Source: Leptasterias polaris (lineage: Eukaryota; Echinodermata; Asteroidea; Forcipulatida; Asteriidae). From it: a stretch of DNA of 64,000 nt. The number at the start of each line of letters is the position of its first letter. Position 1 is the stretch's first letter. The stretch spans positions 1,537,001 to 1,601,000 of the forward strand of contig JAZGTN010000064.1 in the NCBI GenBank assembly GCA_037783415.1. Direction: 5' to 3'. The notes under the pieces were generated by a model, which saw only the letters and a list, made by a program, of their open reading frames with translations, searched no databases and was not told where the DNA came from. Both the position numbers and the translations under genes were made by a program. Shown one piece after another: positions 28,101 through 43,100 of this stretch.

Positions 28101-31100
28101 CCTTACCCAATATTCTTCACAAAATAATCCTGGATGTCATTGGAAACATGGAAACTGCTCCTGAAAAAGACAAAAAGGCATTGATACTCAAAATTATATA
28201 TACATGTATGGAGCTCAAGATATTGTCTATTGACTTGAGCTGCAAATAACAAAGCCTACATTGTACATGTACATTGTGTCCACACTAATCACTTACACAA
28301 GCATCAAATAGAAAGTAGCCCAAGTTTGGTTTTATAGGCTGCAATCGTATTGTGGAATTGTATGATTTTTCATATAAGACAGTAAGATGGTTGCACACAT
28401 GTATGAATGGGATGTACGTAATGCATTAAGCCCTCATTCATCATGTCATCATTCATCATGTCATTGTGCAACCACAACTTTTTCCCACAGTCCAACTTAC
28501 ATGTGTAAGTGTACTACACTATAAGGACGATAAGGAATTCAATGTAAGTCAAATCTTTAATTTAAAGACAAAGTACATGTATCATCACTGGTCCCACAAA
28601 GTAACATGTCTGAAAAAAAAATGCAAAATTTTGCAAATCTGTTCATACAAATTATTAGGCCTACATACGTACCATTTACTCAACTGTTAACATTTTCAGC
28701 AAGTTTCAGTACCTAGCATGAAATAGTTGCATATTATATTTACACTTATTCTGGTATACCCATTATGGTATACATGTACATACACTGTAGTGCTAAAAAG
28801 CAGGGTTCCAAACTTGTGTACAACTTTCTGTCGCACAGAAGACCATAATATGTTTTGTACGCAGCACTCTGCAGGCAAAACTTGTTTCTTTACTTTCGTG
28901 AAGTGATGTTTTATGTATTAATTTTACTCATTACTAAACAGCTACAAGAATGAAAACATATTGACAGTTCTGTGCGAATGAAGATTAAGTCAGCTTTATT
29001 TTTGTCTTTAAAAAGAAATAACAAACATACAGCAGTTTGAAAAATAGTGCCCATCTTCAAGCACAATTTACTAAAAACACAGATTTGTTTTGCCCGTGGA
29101 CTATATTGGCTACAGATTTAGGTCACTTTGTGGCACCAGCATTGAATGCCATCAAGTAAAAAATAAAAAGATTTGATCTGAAAGCTCATTGAATTGATTT
29201 GTACAAAACCAATCCACCAAAGAAATAAATGAAAATCTATGACAAAACAAAACAGGTTTTTCATCCCTGAAACGGAATGGTAATACAACAATGTGTATAA
29301 AGCACTGCATACATGTACATGTAGGTCTACTCAGTACTTTCCCAAGTCCTGTGAAAAAACCCACAGGCCAATTACTTGGCTGAGATGAACCCACGACCTT
29401 TTTGCCATTCTAAAGCAAATGTCTTACCAATATCTGGCTACCAGGCAACAGTGGTCTAGTTGGTAAAATATCTGATCTAGAATGGCAAAGGTCGTAGGTT
29501 CGAATCCCGCCATCCGAGTAATACCTGTATGTAGCCCTGGACGATATCGTAAATTTTTACTGGCGATATATCAGTCAAAATTTCAATATACATTCAAAAA
29601 AATAAGTCTTTAAAAGTCCCTTCAAAATCTGAAGAAAGGCAGCTTGGCGAATATGAAGAGGTAATTCTTTTCATAACTAAGATGCAATGAAGTTGAAGGC
29701 TCTTTGACCATAGATTTTAGTGGAAAAAGTAGTTTGCGTCAGTATGGATTGGCCAGCAGATCGAAGAGGGCGAACAGGATTGTTTTTATGGAGATGATCA
29801 ATATATAGTCAGTAGATAGGTCATGAAGAGCTATTGAAAGTGAGAAGGCAATCTACTTGCTGTAACTGACTGGAAAGCACATTGGGTGCACCTTTGTACA
29901 TTGTGTACTTGTAAGCTTAACTTCACTCTGGTAATATATGCAGCACCACTACAGACAATAATTTTTCTGATGTAGGTTACTATTGCTGCACTAGCATGAC
30001 AAGCATTATACCTCCGCAGTATGAATTAATTATACATCAGAGTAAACACCTTTTTCTGTTAAGTCATCCTGCTCTAGTGTAATTGAATGTACATTACACT
30101 CTCTGTTCCCCATGTCCCATCTAACATGTAAGCTGCTTACTGCTTTGTCAGTGGAAGATGTCAATGCAAACATGACAAATAATGGATACTGAATATCAGT
30201 GAACGATTTCCCTTGTATAGCAGAGCAAATTGCTACACAATGCATGAGTTGCTACTCAAAAATCAGGAGTTGTTACTCATTATTAGCATTCAGTGTGCAC
30301 AAAACAAGTTCAGGCTAAATATTTTGCTATGCAAAATGCTGGATGAAATCTTTCCCTGAATATGAATCAATGATACATGTATGGAGGAGAAAGAGCAGTA
30401 CTTTTAGGACTATAATGCACACCTAATTCAAGGCCATAATAGTGGAAGCGCTTAAAACAAAACATCTCTAATCACTAAACCTAGGATCAATGATTTTCCT
30501 TTTCGGAGGCTTGCAAGTTTCATCTGAACAGCTCATTTATTTGGTGATTTGGGGACTAGAATGTTCTGTTTAAGTAGATTTCAGTGGTGAAAACAGAGTG
30601 ACTTGTGTGGGGGGGTTTTGCATTATGCTGAAATTAAAACCAAAACTAAAATTATTACATGTAATTTGGATCAACATTTGCAGCGATAGATGTCTAGAAG
30701 CTTTTCCATTTTAAAAACTGTTGTATTTATTAGCTGTTTCGCAGCGCAGCGCAGCGAAACAGCTATTGTTTTTGTTAAATTTTTTTTTTTTTTTTTTTTC
30801 CTGTTTCAGTAAAAAAAGCTATTGAGATAACGCACACTCGTTCTAAGCGGCCTTTTGCATAGTTTCAAAAGAGCAATTGCAACGAAACTTTCAGTGATGA
30901 AAGGCATTGGTACAAGGAAGGTCCTAAAACAAATTCGTCATGATGACGTCATCACCTGTCACGTGACATCATCTTAAAGGTTTATATTTTAAATATTTGA
31001 AAATCTGTATCAAATCAGCCACAAGAGACCGTAGGTTTCTGTTTGGGGGATTGGGTAGGGATAAATTAGGTCTTCATTTTATTCAGTGTGCGTGACCTCA

Positions 31101-34100
31101 CGCGACCTCTACTTCCGGTCGAAACCGGTCAAAACCGGAAGTGCCTTGTAATTCAAAAGTGCTAAATGTTATGAAAATGCTTTCAACAATGTTAGTGTGT
31201 GGCAAGGGTGTGCAGTTAAAAAAAAATACCGATGACGTCACGATACACAAGAGCGCCCTCTAGCGGCAGTTGGAAAACTGTTCAAAATGCACTTTGAGAA
31301 GATGTGTGTGGCGAAGTTTTTTGTAATCGCTTCAAAATTGATACACATGATGACCGTCAGGCAGCCAACATACGTATGAAGTTTTAGATTGATGACGTCA
31401 TCAGGGGTCACGTGACGTGACACTAAAGGTGCACTTTTTGAAGTCGTATATCGCCAAAAGTATAGGTCTGATCTTGTTGAAACCTGGCAAGTCGTTAGAT
31501 AATGGCAAGTTCCTATCAAACCTGTAATGACGTCATGATGACGTCATCACACGATTTGTTATGATTTTTTAATTTTTTGCGCCTTTAAGTCAGAAATTGC
31601 TAACGGAACATGATTTAATCCAAATTCTTTTTTTATCAGGCTTGATATGTCATAACTGATTCGAAAAATAATTGACGTCATCATGACGTCATCATTTGTC
31701 AGGTTATATTACCTTAAAGGTACAGTTTTACAAGATATATAGACAATGAATTGGATCTCACAAGGCATTCAATATTGCATTTATTAACTTGATTATGTAC
31801 ACACTACAAACTTTCATATTCACTTGAGTAATTTGAAAATATTATTAGCGAAACAGCTCTGCATTTGTTCACAAATGCAAATAAGTCTAGTTTATTTTTG
31901 TTTTACAAGGTACAGTGTACACTTACACACATGTATGGAACAATTAACCGTGAAACAAAATATTCCAAGGAACATGTCATTAAAATGCATGCTACCAAGC
32001 CAGACACTCGCAACTTGTCGCAAGCCTTGTTCTGCTTACTTACTAATACAGATTAGCAATAAAAGCCAAACATATGGGCTTCTTCCAATTTGCCATAATG
32101 TGCATCTACGCTACCACTCAAATCAGGGGGGTGAAAATCTGGTGAAATCCCTTTTGTTTTTCTCTCTTTTTTTAAATACAAATCTCACATGTTTTGTTAA
32201 TACAGCAATGTACAGGTTCAGTGTACATGCAGTCCTTATTGTTGTATTTATTTCCTTTCTGTTTGTCGTGGTGGGATTGGGGGGGGGGGGGGGGGGGGTA
32301 CCAGTCCTAAGTTAAAGCCAAGTAAAACTAAAAGACAATCTTCTAAGATTTGAGACTGACTGTACCCCATGCTTGGTGCAGGTTGGGCCGACACACTTAA
32401 TGGGGACTGCCATATCACACTTGTTGTCATTCCAGCGAATCTGAGTTGTTGTTTTCTTCTTTTTGCCAATACAAATCTGATATAACATAGTACAAATGTA
32501 AAGGAATTATCTTTGGCAAAATCTGTTTTTGCTTTGAAATAAATTAATCAGTCAGTAACCTTTGGTCTTGCCATGGGACCAAGGCCAGCTGTCTAGTGCA
32601 ATGTCCATCAGACCATGGAGGTAGTGATCAGACCATTATTGTTAGTTATAAGGAATTCATGTACTCTTCTATCTGCCACTTTTTTTTACTAACATGTTAG
32701 AAATTAGAATGTTGGAGTTTTAACTACTTTATTGAATAATATGTTTCAGGTCTCTTTTAAGAGTAACCTAAAATTTATTTCTTTGTTTATTGTCCAAGAA
32801 TCTTCAGCCTGGAGCAGGGAATTACACAGTCATTTGAAAGAGGTTATTACCATTTTAAAAAGAGAAAAAGATATAAAAACTATTGCGTAGCATTGAAATG
32901 CTCTGTATTGGCTAAAAACAACACTAGTAAGTGTTACAAGCATTTTCATTTGTTACAGTTGGCTAGTTTTATATCAAATGCATAAAAGTATTACAAAATG
33001 ATTTTTTTGTTGGTTTATTGCAGGGGTTTATAAGGTTTGTTTAAAAAAAAATAATAATAATAATAATGGTTTCGGCCTGTAGGCATACTCTGTTTCATGA
33101 CATGACCGCAACATTTTTTTCGGTTATGGACAGAAACATTTTCCGTATTAATTCTGATAATTCTGGTAATATTAATTCTGAGGCAACGTATACGTCTTAC
33201 GGCATATTATTCAAAATATGCACCATTTGCAAACCTGAAAATCGGACCCTGATATTTTCATAAGTGAAAGCTAATTTTTATTTTTATATAGTGTAATTAA
33301 CTACGAGGTACCTGACATGTTATCATACACAATATTGACAACCGATGCCTTTCAACTAAATCAAGGTAAAAGGTTTGGAGTCTCGAACGTCAGCATTTTT
33401 GACGGACTGCCACTACCTCTATAGATGTAGAGGTACATATTTTCTTTGGCATGCTCAGGTTGTGGGGGCTGATGCCAAAATTACTTTAACAGCAAGAGAA
33501 AATAAAAATCTGACAATTGTAAAAAATGTCAATAATAAGAAACATGTCAATTAACCAAAAGAAGTTTTTATTTTTGATAGATTTTAGGTATGAGAGGCTG
33601 CAAATTATCAGAGAAATTACGGTAGTGTTGTGCCAGAAATAAATTAATGACAGACAATATTTGCTTTGTTTTTCCGTCAATGTTATGCTCTCTTCTGTCA
33701 GGCTTATATTTTCTGTGTGTGGTGTTTTGTTGAGTTTTAAAAATTTTTATTTGAAAGTACATCAGTTGGGCCTCACCATAGAAAAGAATGAATGTTCCTT
33801 GTGCTTTACTTAAGTGCTATCTTTGAATTATAACCACAGGTTTCACTGCTGGAGACTCTACTTTTTTAAATGACCACTGCAAGATGAAAACTAACTGAAC
33901 CATCCTTGCATGAACATTTTGGTAAACTTAAATATGTATACAATTATTTAAAATATATCTTACAAGGTCGAAAAGATTTTTTTGAAAAATGACATTTGAG
34001 GTTGTAAAATGGTCCATATTTCCAAGAATATGCCTGACACAAATAAATGTCATTAAACTTGTTATAATACATGTAGGCCTATATGTTGTTTATTAAATTA

Positions 34101-37100
34101 TTAAAATACTGAATCAGTTTGTACGTATCTGTAGTGTAAAAGATTAGTTTATTTACAACATTTGAATATATTACCGCTCTTAGATATAAAAAAATATGTC
34201 CAGCAAGCAGTCTTAGCAGTGGATATTGCATACTGTACATCTATGTACCTGTTGTACGTGTACATGAACATGTCAGACGCATTCAAACCAAGCACTTTAA
34301 TGAAAGAGATCCGGGAAAATGACACCAAAGACAGTCCTCGCTTTGCTTTCATGTACAAAACCAATGGAGACGTAGCTAAAAACAAAGGAGAACAAAGCAA
34401 TCCTCAGTGTGTGTAGCATACTGCAACTGTATTGGTATTGTACATATTGAGCTTCAAACCGTCTGCGAAGCGAGAGTCAAATGAGATTACATAGGTGGTG
34501 CGTTGGTGGCGATACCCTTTCTGGATAAAAAATAATAATTATAGCGCAAACTTGAACTTGAAGTGCGTGGACGTCGAACTAATGCAAAAAAAAAACCCAA
34601 AAAACAAACATCTTCAACATTTTAACAAATTTTAGTACAACATAATAACAATATGCATGCTACATGTACAATCATGGCATTTTATTTTTTCTCTACATTG
34701 ACAGTTTCTGAAAATTGATCAGCGCTCTACATGAAATATTTCCAAGTTTTGTGTTTTTTCATACAGCCTTACTAGCATTCCCTGCTAGTAGACGCTAATT
34801 AAACATAGTATGGAGAAAACAAGCTAACCCTGATTTATTCTCAGTAGATGAAACACACACATTGTCATAAATGGTGTAATCTTTTTTAGTCTAGTTCTTG
34901 TTTTTTGACAATTGTCTTATTTTGACTGATCAAGACATCTGAAACAAATCTTAACAAAACCTTCTTTTAATTCACATTATCGAATAACATATTAGTCCAT
35001 ATTACCAAATATTTGTCTCAAATTATTCAAAACTCTAATTCCAATTACCATAATGTGGTTCTCAGTTCCTTAAAAAATTACAATGTGTAATGTAATATAT
35101 TTTACTATAAAGCAAGATTAAATAAACATACCTTCACAGAAGCAATGAAACAATTCTTAAAGAACCATGAAACAAATCTTGCATGCAGTTCCAGGACAGA
35201 CTACATTTGTACATGTACTCCCAACCACAATGAAAGAAACTTGAATTCAATTGACACGATCCTTTAGGTCATTGTACATAAATCAGCCTCAGATTTAATT
35301 AAGACATCATGACTGCATACGCATCATAGGCTTCTTAGTAATATATTAGGTACTGAAAGCACCATTAACCAAGCTTGAACACCTAGTCACGTCTTTGCTA
35401 GTCTTGTGTCAAGTTGTTCTACACAGATAATGCAGATTTAAATAAACATAAATTTAACATTAAAAAAGATTTTTTTTTTAGCCATAGCCATGACCTAAAA
35501 AGACTAAGAATCATCAACAGTGTGCAGCCCATCAATGATCCTCCCTGTCAAGGGCAGTGTTGTGACCAGAAGTTTTTAAGAGCCGGTTAATTTTCACAGA
35601 GGAGCGAGCTAAGCGAGGTACAGAGCGCTTGCGCGAGGCGTTCATCAGGGGTCCAAAGGGGGTGGCCCCGAAAATGTTTACATTTTACACGCTTAAAAAT
35701 ACATATTTTATGGGTTCTAGACACTAACAACATACAATGTATTTTGCTGAATTAGAAGTACACATGTTGAGCCATATATCAAGTTTTTATACCCAGCCTG
35801 CTTATACCTCACAAATTCTAAATATCCTTCATATCTGGAGCTGACAAGTGAAATGAGACTAGTGTCAAATTTAATCAAATAAAGTATTTGTTATTTATTA
35901 AATGTAAGTTGTGTAAAATTCTTGCAACTTACAAGTTAGTATTAAGAAAACATAGAATGATCCAGGGATGTGATTCCTCCGGTTTTTGCCGGAAATTCTT
36001 TTTTTTTAAACCAAAAAGTGAATCGTGTAAATCCAGTGAGAAAAATGGGGACAGAAGATCGCGATACATTTTGGTGTGCGAGCGCTGAACGCAGAAACCT
36101 TTGAAAATTGATGGCCTTTTAACAAGTCTAATGTGCAGTGAGTCAAGTACAGTAGAAGTCAATGTGGTTTGCGCAGTAACGCACGTACGGTCCAGACTTT
36201 AAAAAAAATTATTGGATTGTGCACTGCTCGGAGATGTGCGCTTTCTTTCTTCATACTTCCGTAAGAAAATAATTTTCTTGTCTATATCTCCCTCGTGAAC
36301 ACATAAATGTGACAAAAATAATGAAGAAACAGTGGAGAACGATTTGTGAACAACTGGTATGGCGGAGCGGCGTGAAGCGAGGGTATCTGTCGTACAATAA
36401 CGACAAGAAAAATAACACCGCCACGTGAACGAACGACATGTGTGCTCACAACTTGGCGAGTTAGATAAAAAATCAAACACATGCATCAAAAGGAGAAAGT
36501 CTGGCTACGTGTACTGATGCGTAACGTAGAGCTATACGTTCTACTATCGTCTGGTTCCTAGGTTTTTCTAATGCTTTACTCAAAGGATGCGGCAGCAATC
36601 AGACGCTGTGAGAATATATTTTTTTCTGCTAACATGGAAAGGGGAAACATCGCTGCATCAAACAGTCAACTTGAAATAAAAATGACACAACAAGAATTGA
36701 TCAATAGCGATCGTCGAGGCCAAGATTTAACAACACTTTTGATTTTGATAGCTTTCAGTTACGTAAGAAGAATTCCTTAGTTTTTAAGCTTATTTAGTAG
36801 CAAAAAGTACCGGTCGGCAATGTCGTAACATTGCTTGAGAGCCGGTCGGAATTTTTTATAACTGGTTAGTGCCGACCAGCCCCGACCAGTGTAGTCACAA
36901 CACTGGTCAAGGGTACATTGTAGAAGTTCAGTTTTCAAACCAAATCCAAACTTAGGGATTTGAACCCTGATCCACAAGCCAAGGAAAGTTCATGGATTAC
37001 CAACCTGGGGTCATCTTACATGCAATTCAGCAGTTTAACCTAAACACTAGAAATACAAGAAATTGTTTGTGAGATCGTCCCCACTCCACACCTGTTTGGA

Positions 37101-40100
37101 AATCTTGGAAAAAGCCTACATGTAGCTTCATGGATACAGTTTATATGTAATGATGTAATGGCTGAGGGGTGGAATTGGCAAGCTGGTGAAACGCAGTCAG
37201 GCATTATAAAATGCATGACTGATTTCTTTTTAATTACAAGCTTCTTTCCAATTTCTTATATTCACCAGTGCACTACAAATGATGTCTGCAATAATACGGA
37301 CAATTTGCAATACAGTGCGCCCTCCCTCTATCAGTTTGCTCAGGAGAGGCCATTTTCGCTTTGCATCATGGGAAAAGGTCAACAAGTTTATTAGTCACCA
37401 CATGACTATTGTTTAAGTTTGCTCATAGTTTGCAAAGCAGCAAGGCTGTATTTTTCTGTGTTAACAAAATAAATCTTTTGAGCGGCTGGTAACTGTTAAT
37501 GTCAGACCTTTTCAAAATTATGCCGTTAGCTGCCCTTGCAGTGGCCAAGTTGAGACTGCAAATATGGCCTGTCCAGAAGGTGCACTGTGAACAGCCTGTA
37601 TTGGAAATACTAACACGACTCATAACAACATAAAAAGAGTAGTTTTTTTTTGCTTCTCAGTGGGTTACAAAAAAACAAAAAACAACAACAAACAAACATA
37701 CAAGCACCCCAACAACCAGAGCACCTGAAGGTTCAGGAATGTTTATTTTAATAACCCAGGTTTCTCCCCTTTTTTTCCAAACTGAGGGCATTCTAAACCA
37801 AAACTTTGAAAGTTTGGCTTAAAAATACCCATTTAAAATGTTTTTATTTGGTGTTTATCTTTGGTTTTAATTTAAGTCCTCCTGTATTTGGGGGCCATTC
37901 TACTTGGTTTTATCTTTAATTTTTAGGTGTTCATGCAATATGTGCACGAACACCTCTTGTTTGTTTGTTTTGTTTTTTTTCTTCTTCAGAATCTTCTTCT
38001 TCTTCTTCCATGCAACTTTACTCCGTCGCTCTACTCAAAATTGAAATTGAATTGAACCTTGAAACTTGGCATATACTTGAACCTCAATATGGAGACGGCG
38101 AGCACAGTTTTCATGACGTCATCAGGTGTCGAATTACAAGGTTTTTAAAGTTGAAAAAAGAACATTTACTATTCGCTGTATCTCATTGAATTTGAAAGCT
38201 ATGATCTTCATACATGTAGCTGGGCATCTGATAGATCAAGACTGGGGCAACATTTGAAAAGTTAACGCCAAAATCATGACCTTAATTTCCGGGTCGTTAC
38301 CCTTGGTCGAAGTTCGCCTTCGTTGTTTTTCCTTAAAAAATCAATTTCGGGCTTATCTACGGAATAACCCAAGATTGAGATTGAATTGAACATTAAAACT
38401 CATCAGACAACTGAACATTGTCAAAATGACACACACTTGATGATGTCATGATGATGTCATCGGGTATCAAATTACATTAAATTAAAATTTATTAATTGAA
38501 AAAATCATAACTCATGGACCACTTATTGGATTTTTACACTATACATATCATTGGATAGGTCATTAAAAGTTGGACAAACCCTACACAGAACATAACCCCT
38601 TTGACCTACACAGGACCATAACCCCTTTGACCTTTATTTCCCGTTCAAATCGGAAGTTGAAATTTCAAAATAACTTATCTTATTCATATCTTTAAAACTA
38701 CTGATCATTTCAGCCTAATTTTTGTATCATGTTGTTGAACGTTAAGCCTGCTCAAACTTTTGCACAGAGAGGACAACATTTTGACCTTTACATCTGGTCA
38801 AAAAGGACAAGCACACCTGTTGACCCACAAATTGACAACGTAACACACGCTAAACCTGTACACATGCATCTCACGTGCGGTTTCGTTGACATCCTGTAAT
38901 GTATGTTCAATGCACGTGTGATTATTTTACACGTAGACGTTTGCACTGTATAGGTTGGAATACGTTTCGCATCGGTATTACAACTTATTGCACCCCAGAG
39001 AATAACCTGAACCACACATTGGATTTTAACAATTCATACATCATCTGAAAGGTCGTAATAAACTAATCATGCGCTACACATTATGTGACCCTGTTTGACC
39101 TTGACTTTCGGTCAAAGTTGGAAGTTGATATTAAATGTTTCAAAAATCATAAATCCTGTTCAAACCACATATTTGATTTTTATCATCTATACATGATGTT
39201 GTACGTTACGTCATCAGAAAGGACTTCGAAGACTTCACCAACGCTACCCAAGTGTGACCTCATTTGATTCTGCCTTCCGGTTCAAACCAGAAGTTGAAAC
39301 TTATTATTTGAAAAAATCATAACTTCTGATCCACGCATTGGTTGTTTATTTTCTGTACGTCATCTGATAAAGCTTTTGTAACTTAACCAACGCTATAAAG
39401 TGTGACCTCATTTGACATTGACTTCCGGTTCAAACTGGAAGTTGAAACTTTATATTTGAACCACTTATCGGATGTTTACAATCCATACATCACCTAAAAG
39501 GTCTTCATTAAACTAATCATGCGCTACACAAAATGTGACCCCATTTGACCTTGACTTCCGATGATGTTTAATTTTTGAAAAATTCACAACTCCTGAACAA
39601 AACATTGGATTGATAAGGTAAAATGTCATCACCATTATTCAATCACTCAGCACGAACACCTTGTTTTTGTAGTTTACAAAAACTGCATGTCTAGTTTTTT
39701 GTGAATTTGATTTTTTAATTTTTTTTTTAATAGAAATACATTTAAATAAATAAACAAATGAATGTCTTTTTCCATGCACCGGCCAAATATGCTAGTTTGT
39801 GCATGGAGTACCCTATAGACCTTTATCCTCTTGTCACAATCTTTTCCTGTTCCACATGACTATGGGTGCGTTCGATTAGCTTCCCCGGGTCGACCCCGGT
39901 CTGCTCATCCAGGTGAGCCCCTCACCATGAGCTAATCGAACGCCAACTTCCCCCAGCATTCACACCGATGCATCTTGGGACAGCCAACGGAACTACTTCC
40001 ATTTTGTGCCGTATGTCCGATACTTTCCGTGGATTCACGAAAACATCGTAAAATAATTATTCTCAAGGTAAAACTGCAACGTTAAACAATTTGTACAACC

Positions 40101-43100
40101 CCACAGTGATACAAAGGTACCCGGCTTCGAATAAAAAATACTTATTGCTCACAAAAACGCTGTTGTAATGGCGAAAATGTGTGTCAAACTTCCTAAAATG
40201 TCCCGCTGAATTACAAACAAAATGGTGGCCATTGAGAAAGTTTTTCGCCGTGACGTAATGAACCAGGGGCAGCCCCAAGTGACCCGCTCCACGAGCAGGG
40301 CACTTGGGGCTGACCCGGGTGAGCCCCGCGAATGACGTCAAAGCTATTCGAACGCACCGGGGGAAGACCTGGGTCGACCCGGGGAAGCTAATCGAACGCA
40401 CCCTATATGATTACAGTAATAGTTGTTCACTATCCCCTTCCAACAACCATCTAGCAGTGTTGTAACATATGAATGAAAGAAAACCAATAATTGACCTTAA
40501 AACAAACAGCAGTGTGTCCTAATAAGTTTCATTATTGCATAAAGTAGTTGAGCCTAGTGAATGGCTCAGGAACTGCATGAGGCCAAAACAAAATAACGGT
40601 GGATGATCAACTGGTTTGTTTTGTACTTGGCCAAAACCAACTGCACATTTACAGTACACACCACAAGTAAACGTCACATCAGGGCTCAAAATTAACACTG
40701 GACCGCAGGCCCGAGGCCAATGATTTTAGCATCGGTCCAGTAAACTTTATAACGAACAAGTCCTGTGATTTTTGTTTACATAATGATATTACTAGTAATA
40801 TGAAATGTATCTTTCATTAAATAAATGTATTTAAATCTCAGTTTAAAAAGTTTTTGTTTTACTTGTTGTCGTCAATTTATTTCCAAACGCGGAACATTCA
40901 TTAACATGGCCGACCATTCTCCGTGCTGAAAGTTCCCATCCTCATGCCCGCCACCACTGCACTGGGCTAAAACCATAGGTTTATGCGTCGAGGGGGACGA
41001 GCGAACGGCACCGTCCATTCTGTGCATGCGTGATGCTTGTGTTGGTGCCCGGCAGAACACGACAGTACAGCGCTTCGTTCGTTTACCACTGACCATGTAC
41101 ATTTCGTGCCGTGGTGGGTGCAACACATTGGATGTAGTCACTTTAAAGTCTGATACCTTACCAACGAATTATATAGTGTTGAAATCGTATTAATGTCGTC
41201 TAGGTTGTACTCTTTCAACACCACACATCCCTGTGTTGCATGGATTAAAAGTAAGGTCTTGTTTTCACACATCTTGCTTCCCCGTATGCTGAATTTTGAC
41301 ATTGTTGTTGATATTGTCCTGTCAAAACTGATTAAATTTTTTCTGTGGCAGCAAATGTCATGTAAAAAGAAGGTTCTATAGATGTGGACATTTCTCGATG
41401 GGGTTTTAAAGCCCAAACTGCCTCCTAAGCGATCTGCAAGTGAAAAACTTGCACAGGCGCAGAAGTATGAAAAAAACATGTTAACTTTTGGTGTGTTTTT
41501 GTTGTGTTTTGGGTTTTTTCTTCTCATATGACTTCGGTCTTGTAAAAAATGTTCCGGTCCAGTAAAAATTCTGAGCAACAAACCCTGCGGTCTTGTGGAT
41601 CTTTCCCCCAAATTCTAGCCCTGCACATGGTATTGGTATTGTCGTGGACAATGCTGTCCTCACATTGGAATCCTTTGTATTTTTGTGTCCTCACTTTTTT
41701 TTCATGCGCTTAGTCTATGGAGAGTGTTATTGTTAGAGGGACAAAGTAAATTCCTCACATTCATGTACAGTAGTTGTTAACAGTTTTCACTGCACAAAAG
41801 CTGTGAAACATGTGTAACAGTTAAATGTAAATATGTGTATACTATTTAGCCCTGGTGGTATGACGTCAGTATCCATTTGTATGCAACAGAGAAGTCCAAC
41901 CTGGGCTATGTGCATACATAATGTACATGTAGCCCTTATTCACTTGTTTGTATACCAAATTTATTATGAGCAACAACAAAAAGCACACCTTACCTGTAAA
42001 TGTAGGATGAATGATGGTGAAGAGTTTCAAAAACACACACCCTCAATCTATCCAGCCATCCTTTCTCTATGATCCAGCACACAACAACAATTTACGTTCT
42101 ACTACGCTGCACAAAGTAATGTATTAAAAGACCACTTCACCACCACAACAGTTCACAAAGAGATGTAGAATGGTGTCTCCCCAAACCTCACTAGATACAT
42201 GTACCATACAAAGCTTCAACAAGTCCTACTTTAAAAACACATGCAGTGCATGCAGGATTCTTCATAGGTTGAATTCACTGACAGTGACAATCTACAGGGT
42301 CCCTTTTCTATTTCTGCTCCAATGAAAGTGAAAAGGAAGCTTTTGTAAAGCTTGCAGCTTTCACCACCCCTGGTCTCATGGTCTGTTAAGGTATGCACTC
42401 AGCACACAACTCTTTTCATTTCCCTGCATAATCAATGCAATTGTTATACCATGTACTAGTACCCACACCTTACACACAAATATTATTACATCACAGTCTG
42501 TCGGTCTGTTTGTTTCTTTCTTTGTGAGTTGGTGCAAATGTTTTATCCCAGTGTATTTTGAGTGTAAGTTTACTTGGCATGTCTGTAGTTTGTTAATTTG
42601 AATTTACTGCAAATGGCCATTTGTTTTGTTAACAAACGGAAACCATCATTTTATTTTTAAAGGCATATGATACAAAATATAGCAATGTTTTCAGTCATCC
42701 CATCCAATGAACACACAGTTTTCAATAAGTACACAATGCAATCAACCTGTGAATAACATACATGTATGTACATTACATGTAGCTCACTAAGAGAGGATTT
42801 ATATATTTTTCCTTATTTTGCAAATGTATACGTAAGTATTGGGGACCAATTTCTCCCACAATATTTCAGAATACAATTGGACTTGGTACTAGGGCTCACA
42901 CTGTGACCATGGGGTGTCCAGTTTAGTATTTGGCTAGTACAGTGAATAAGCCCACAACCAAACAAGGCATACAGTAAACACATAGGTTCTACTTTTGAAA
43001 ATTAACTCTTTTGAGTTTTTGAAATACAACAGAAACACATTCTTTAAAGATTTTCAGATCTAAACCCCCTCCTAAAAGTTCAGACTTTACATGTATTAAA

